DNA of 64,000 nucleotides, taken from NCBI GenBank assembly GCA_964035545.1, contig OZ037772.1, forward strand, positions 2,922,501-2,986,500. The letters run 5' to 3'. Source of the stretch: Bugula neritina (lineage: Eukaryota > Bryozoa > Gymnolaemata > Cheilostomatida > Bugulidae). Under the pieces are notes generated by a model, which was given only the letters and a program-made list of their open reading frames with translations, searched no databases and was not told the DNA's origin. The position numbers and the translations under genes were made by a program. Shown in pieces: positions 60,364 through 64,000 of this stretch. Positions within the stretch are counted from its first letter, which is position 1, and each line of letters starts with the position of its first letter.

Positions 60364-63151
60364 ATGGCAGAATCCAGAGTTGTGAAAAAAAGACTAAACA
60401 ATTCATATCGCTGTGGGTACTGCTCGCAGTACTTCAACAAACTTGAAGATCCCAGAACTCTGCCCTGTCTGCATGTGTACTGCATGAGATGTTTGAAGAC
60501 TGACATCGGTGGTAGGAAGGATCATATCAGATGTGCTTATTGTAGGTGAGTTACAGTACATAACACAATATATCATGTCATAGGCTTGCATATGATTTTC
60601 TCACTATCATCTAGGAGTTGTCTGATCTATGTCTATGAAAAGCAAACAATACTGTATATTCTATGTGAACTCTGGTTACTAACTTGTGGAGTGTGTGGAT
60701 ATCTTTTTATTAGGTAGAGAAAGTAACTGTTATGTAGATTGCACCATCACCTGTCCTCTCTTGTTGAATTGTGGTGCTGTTGGATGTCTCGGGATTGGGG
60801 TTGTCTCCTCATTATATTATTTATGACTGACATAATGATAATATAGATTACAATGCAATATTTTTCCTATTACATTTGAATATAATATAATTATTTCTGA
60901 TAATTATATTATGCATGTATAAAACACAGAGCAGTTCAATTATTAATATTATGGCTGCAGCTGATGACATTGTGTCAGCTTGCTTTCAAACCTCCCACCC
61001 CAACCCTTAAACCCCAACCCCAATATTGTAATTAAAACACATTCATGTAGAAGTAGACTGAGATGGCAGAATTGGTTAAATAGATAAGCTAAGATGAAGG
61101 CTTTTAGATATACATGTGCATGTAACTTGCAAGAGCTCAAAAGTCTTCAACAAACTGCTTGAAATTTTCAAAATCAAAATCCAGGCTCCCCCTAAAAAGC
61201 CCAAAATTCCCTCTTATAGGGGGATTCTCCCAAGTTGGGAACCACTAGGTTGAATTGACTTCTGTTTACTATCTTCTTTCCTGCAATTAGAAATATGTAT
61301 GATGTTGTCATGACAACACAGTTGCAGTGGCACAAAGTACAGTTTACTAGTATGTAGTGATTGTGTAGTGAGAGTGGAGTGTCTGGTTATTGTCCATGGT
61401 TATGTGTAATCTGTAAGGAGTAGAATTATATTATTTTAATATAATGTTGAGGTACTTTTATAATGGCAGTTTGCTAAATAGCTTTAGTTCTAATGCGATA
61501 GACTCATAGCTCTGGAGTCTAGCAGCTGCTACTATTACCAGTAGCTGTTCAAAATTCGACCAACATCCGGGCTGCCAAAGTGTAATAGCCATTGACAAGG
61601 CCAAGCAGTCACTGGGCAAATATTTGACTAAAGAGCAGGTCTTATGACAATTAGACAGGAATGAGTGATTCTGTGACCTATTTAGTTAAATCCAATGCTG
61701 ACCTTTTGATTGATTATTAGATAGCCATCACAATTTTATTTGGTACAATATAATATTATGGGGTGTCAATCAGTGTCTAATATAATCTGTGAATTGAGTG
61801 TCTACTTTAGTTGGTTACTTCTTCTACCACCAGTCAGTTGTATTAAGTGTTACTCTGTATTGAGTCATGAATAGTGTTGAGGATTTGGGCCTATATTATG
61901 CCAACCCCCCCTCTCTGACTTAGACTGAGACCCAACCTGCTGCACATACATAGCAGTACTACACTGAAGATAGTTAACATGTGTATGTGTCATCCTACTA
62001 GTAATGGATTACTAACTACAACTTATCCTACGACTCCCTCTTTTTATGCTAGCTGCACGAGATAGGCAACTCACACGTGACACGCACTCACAGTGCACTA
62101 GCTCTTGACACATTGCCAAGGATGATGAAATGAAAGTTTCGCGCCACTCCTAGCAGTTAGAGTGGCAGGGAATAGTTGTAGTATGTTGTAGTATTGGCTC
62201 CTCAGAATTCACTCCTCAGTAATTAGTTGCATTGCACAAACTTGCAACAATAGTGAATAATTATTGACAATAAGGCCTCCACTCAGTAGTTAACTAGTAA
62301 TTTATCTTGTAATTTTACTCTAGAAGTTACAGTTGAGTCTGTTTGTTGAGTAGCAGTTCTTTGTCATGAGTGACTATTTTCCAGCATATCAAGTACATAA
62401 TATAGTCAAGTGTGTTTGTGTGATAGCCTGTGGTCTATATAATGAATGTGTGTTGATGAGTGATGAGTATTTATTTGAGTATTTGTCAAAGACATAGCTG
62501 TGTGTGTGGATGGAGTATTTCATTACTTGAGATATACTAAACACAGCTAACACAGGTAACATACTGATTGCTATATATTGTAGGAAAGATCACTATGACA
62601 TCACAGATCCCACAACACTACCAGTAGCTCAGCATGGAGACCCCTTAGAATACAAGTCTCCACCCAAACCTGCACCCATTCCCTGCGATGTGTGTAAAGG
62701 TGGAACACAAGCTGCTGTGTTTTGTCTTGAGAGTCAAAAAAAATTGTGTCAGCAGCATCAAGAAGTGAGTCTTTCTTATGTCATTTCTCAAGATTAGTTA
62801 CTAAACCAGTTCTGGTTTGTATGTAGAATATTATTGAAAAGAAATGTTGAGTCTGTGTGACTTTTTATACTAAACACACAGTTTCACAGTGCAGTGAGTC
62901 AACTATGACAGACTTGTTGGTGAAAATACAACCAACTAAACTGTTGACCTTCATTATACAGAATCACAGAGAGCTGATGGGAGATAGACATCAGTTTATT
63001 GACATTGAGGTCTACAGAGCTTCTCCCCAAAGATATACTATAACTGAATGTGAACATCATAAACAGGAACAGCTGACAGAAGTGTGTTCCAAGTGTCACC
63101 AGATATTCTGTATGAGATGTGATATGAGGACTGGCTGTAAGGATAAGACAG
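60364..63151 (+). CDS. TRIM-like protein, first three coding exons only, copy B
   Basis: Exons 60364-60545, 62584-62764 and 62962-63151 match copy A exons 1-3 (RING and both Cys/His clusters). All are open with intact splice sites. I count eight coding differences in 553 nt, of which two change a residue (one Arg to Lys, one Arg to Leu). Homology ends at about 63,456 in intron 3 and exons 4-7 are not in the remaining 540 bp. It is either a truncated gene, a new 3' end formed from flanking sequence, or a gene continuing beyond 64,000 past an insertion. Confidence 0.75.
61105..61250 (+). mobile_element. Short dispersed repeat (hAT-MITE-like), copy B TRIM intron 1
   Basis: Counterpart of 22,258-22,411, ending in GTTGGGAACCACT. 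Confidence 0.6.
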
Positions 63152-63405
63152 GTATTTACTTGCTGTTTCTATTTCTGTAGAAAGAAACTGAGAAATATTA
63201 CAAGAACCTGTTATTTATTATTTTATTATTAAAGTGAGTTATGTAACAGTAAAAGAGGAAGTAAGTTTGTCAGCATTAAGGTTTGTGTGAGACAGAAGTG
63301 GATAGTGCAGGAGTTTATATTCTCACTGTTATGTTGAATATTTAGTATATTTCATCCTTCAAGTGTCTGTTTCATTGATAAGATGGTATAGGCATAGCTT
63401 TAACT

Positions 63406-63457
63406 CAGTGGTGTCCCACCTTTTTCATACCATCCCCCTTTTTATAAATATTTTCTT
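63406..63457 (+). mobile_element. Family 2 repeat cut by the duplication end, copy B
   Basis: The first about 50 bp match 24,586-24,636. The sequence then becomes unrelated to copy A, which marks the end of the duplicated segment. Confidence 0.55.
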
Positions 63458-64000
63458 TTAAAGGATTGCTCTATCTTGTCTAATAAATGGCCATTTAGGT
63501 CAAACACACATAATATTGTGTTTTTCTAAGCATGCATTGACAAAAAGCATTTGACCAAAGGTAGAAAAAGTTAGTTGAAGTTGAGGGTGTAGATTGGTAA
63601 CAGCCAAAACCCGATTTTGAAATGAGCTGGGAACTGTGACGTAACAGCGCCAGCATTCCTGCTGGTCACGTGACTATACAAATGAATAACTATAGAAATA
63701 TGACTGTGAGATGTGATCTTTCAGCTCGTAATTTGTATATTTATAGAAGTGCAAATGTGAATTATCTCAATCTATAGTTTTTTGACATGTTAAATAACAT
63801 GTATGTGATAACATTAGGCCATATTTTGCTTGTAAGCATAGAAAAAAGCATTGCAAAAACATGCATTCTTTAGGATGAATGCCTGCGATCGATCTAAACT
63901 AGGTCAAATTGTACAATATTACGGGCGCACCAAAGCTGACCTATATAGCGCACTGTAACTGCTTGAGCGTTATTGGTTGATGTTGCGCTCAGCAACCTTG
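63458..64000. other. Sequence beyond the duplication, right edge
   Basis: No homology to copy A or to any other part of the window. Non-coding as far as visible: no open frame of note and no TRIM exon 4. Contains GGTCACGTGAC (CACGTG) near 63,664 and mixed unique sequence. Confidence 0.5.

Larger units (their letters stand above)
31146..63456. repeat. Tandem segmental duplication, copy B
   Basis: Homology to copy A starts at 31,146 (equivalent to base 1) and stops near 63,456, inside a short dispersed repeat in TRIM intron 3. The offset grows from 31,145 to 38,820 because B has a 6.5-kb segment (41,453-47,930) where A has a 1.2-kb MADF segment, an additional 1 kb of 17-bp satellite, a LINE insertion and small indels. 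A true tandem duplication and two haplotypes joined in assembly are both possible. Confidence 0.93.

Overview
The window is animal genomic DNA: intron-rich genes with GT-AG introns, AT-rich intergenic sequence, many minisatellites, and decayed transposons. It carries exons of a cytosolic-type valyl-tRNA synthetase, a fibrillar collagen with a COLFI C-propeptide, and a TRIM-like RING/B-box gene. A fibrillar collagen with compact interrupted triple-helix exons, beside small TRIM-like genes, suggests an early-branching metazoan, possibly a sponge. That placement is inference.

The dominant feature is a large direct tandem duplication. Copy A runs from base 1 to about 24,641, plus a tail to 31,145 that is single in this window. 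Copy B runs from 31,146 to about 63,456. The offset between copies is 31,145 at the left edge and 38,820 at the right; the difference is copy-specific insertions and repeat expansion in B. Each copy holds, in order: on the minus strand the 5' half of a valyl-tRNA synthetase gene (A 1285-7119, B 32400-39106); a spacer with a LINE remnant; on the plus strand a fibrillar collagen gene (A 11288-15211, B 45008-52194); a 17-bp satellite array; an inverted fragment of the TRIM gene; and on the plus strand a TRIM-like gene (A 21411-27610 complete, B 60364-63151 with the first three coding exons only).

The two copies have decayed differently. ValRS in A has lost the exon with the HIGH signature, one splice acceptor and another catalytic exon. 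ValRS in B keeps these, but both copies lack the exon expected to follow the FGTG segment. The collagen in A keeps a fully open COLFI domain behind a frameshifted triple helix. The collagen in B keeps N-terminal Cys-rich modules but has stops and frameshifts in helix and COLFI exons. Only the TRIM gene looks constrained: its shared exons differ mainly at synonymous positions.

Accessory content differs between the copies. Copy A has, just upstream of its collagen, a MADF (Myb/SANT-like) gene that looks like the left end of a PIF/Harbinger-type transposon. Copy B has there a 2.4-kb 26-bp minisatellite and the collagen 5' exons. Copy B also gained a 5'-truncated LINE and a Penelope-like fragment. 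The A tail holds a 35-bp minisatellite and a piggyBac-like MITE with TTAA target sites.
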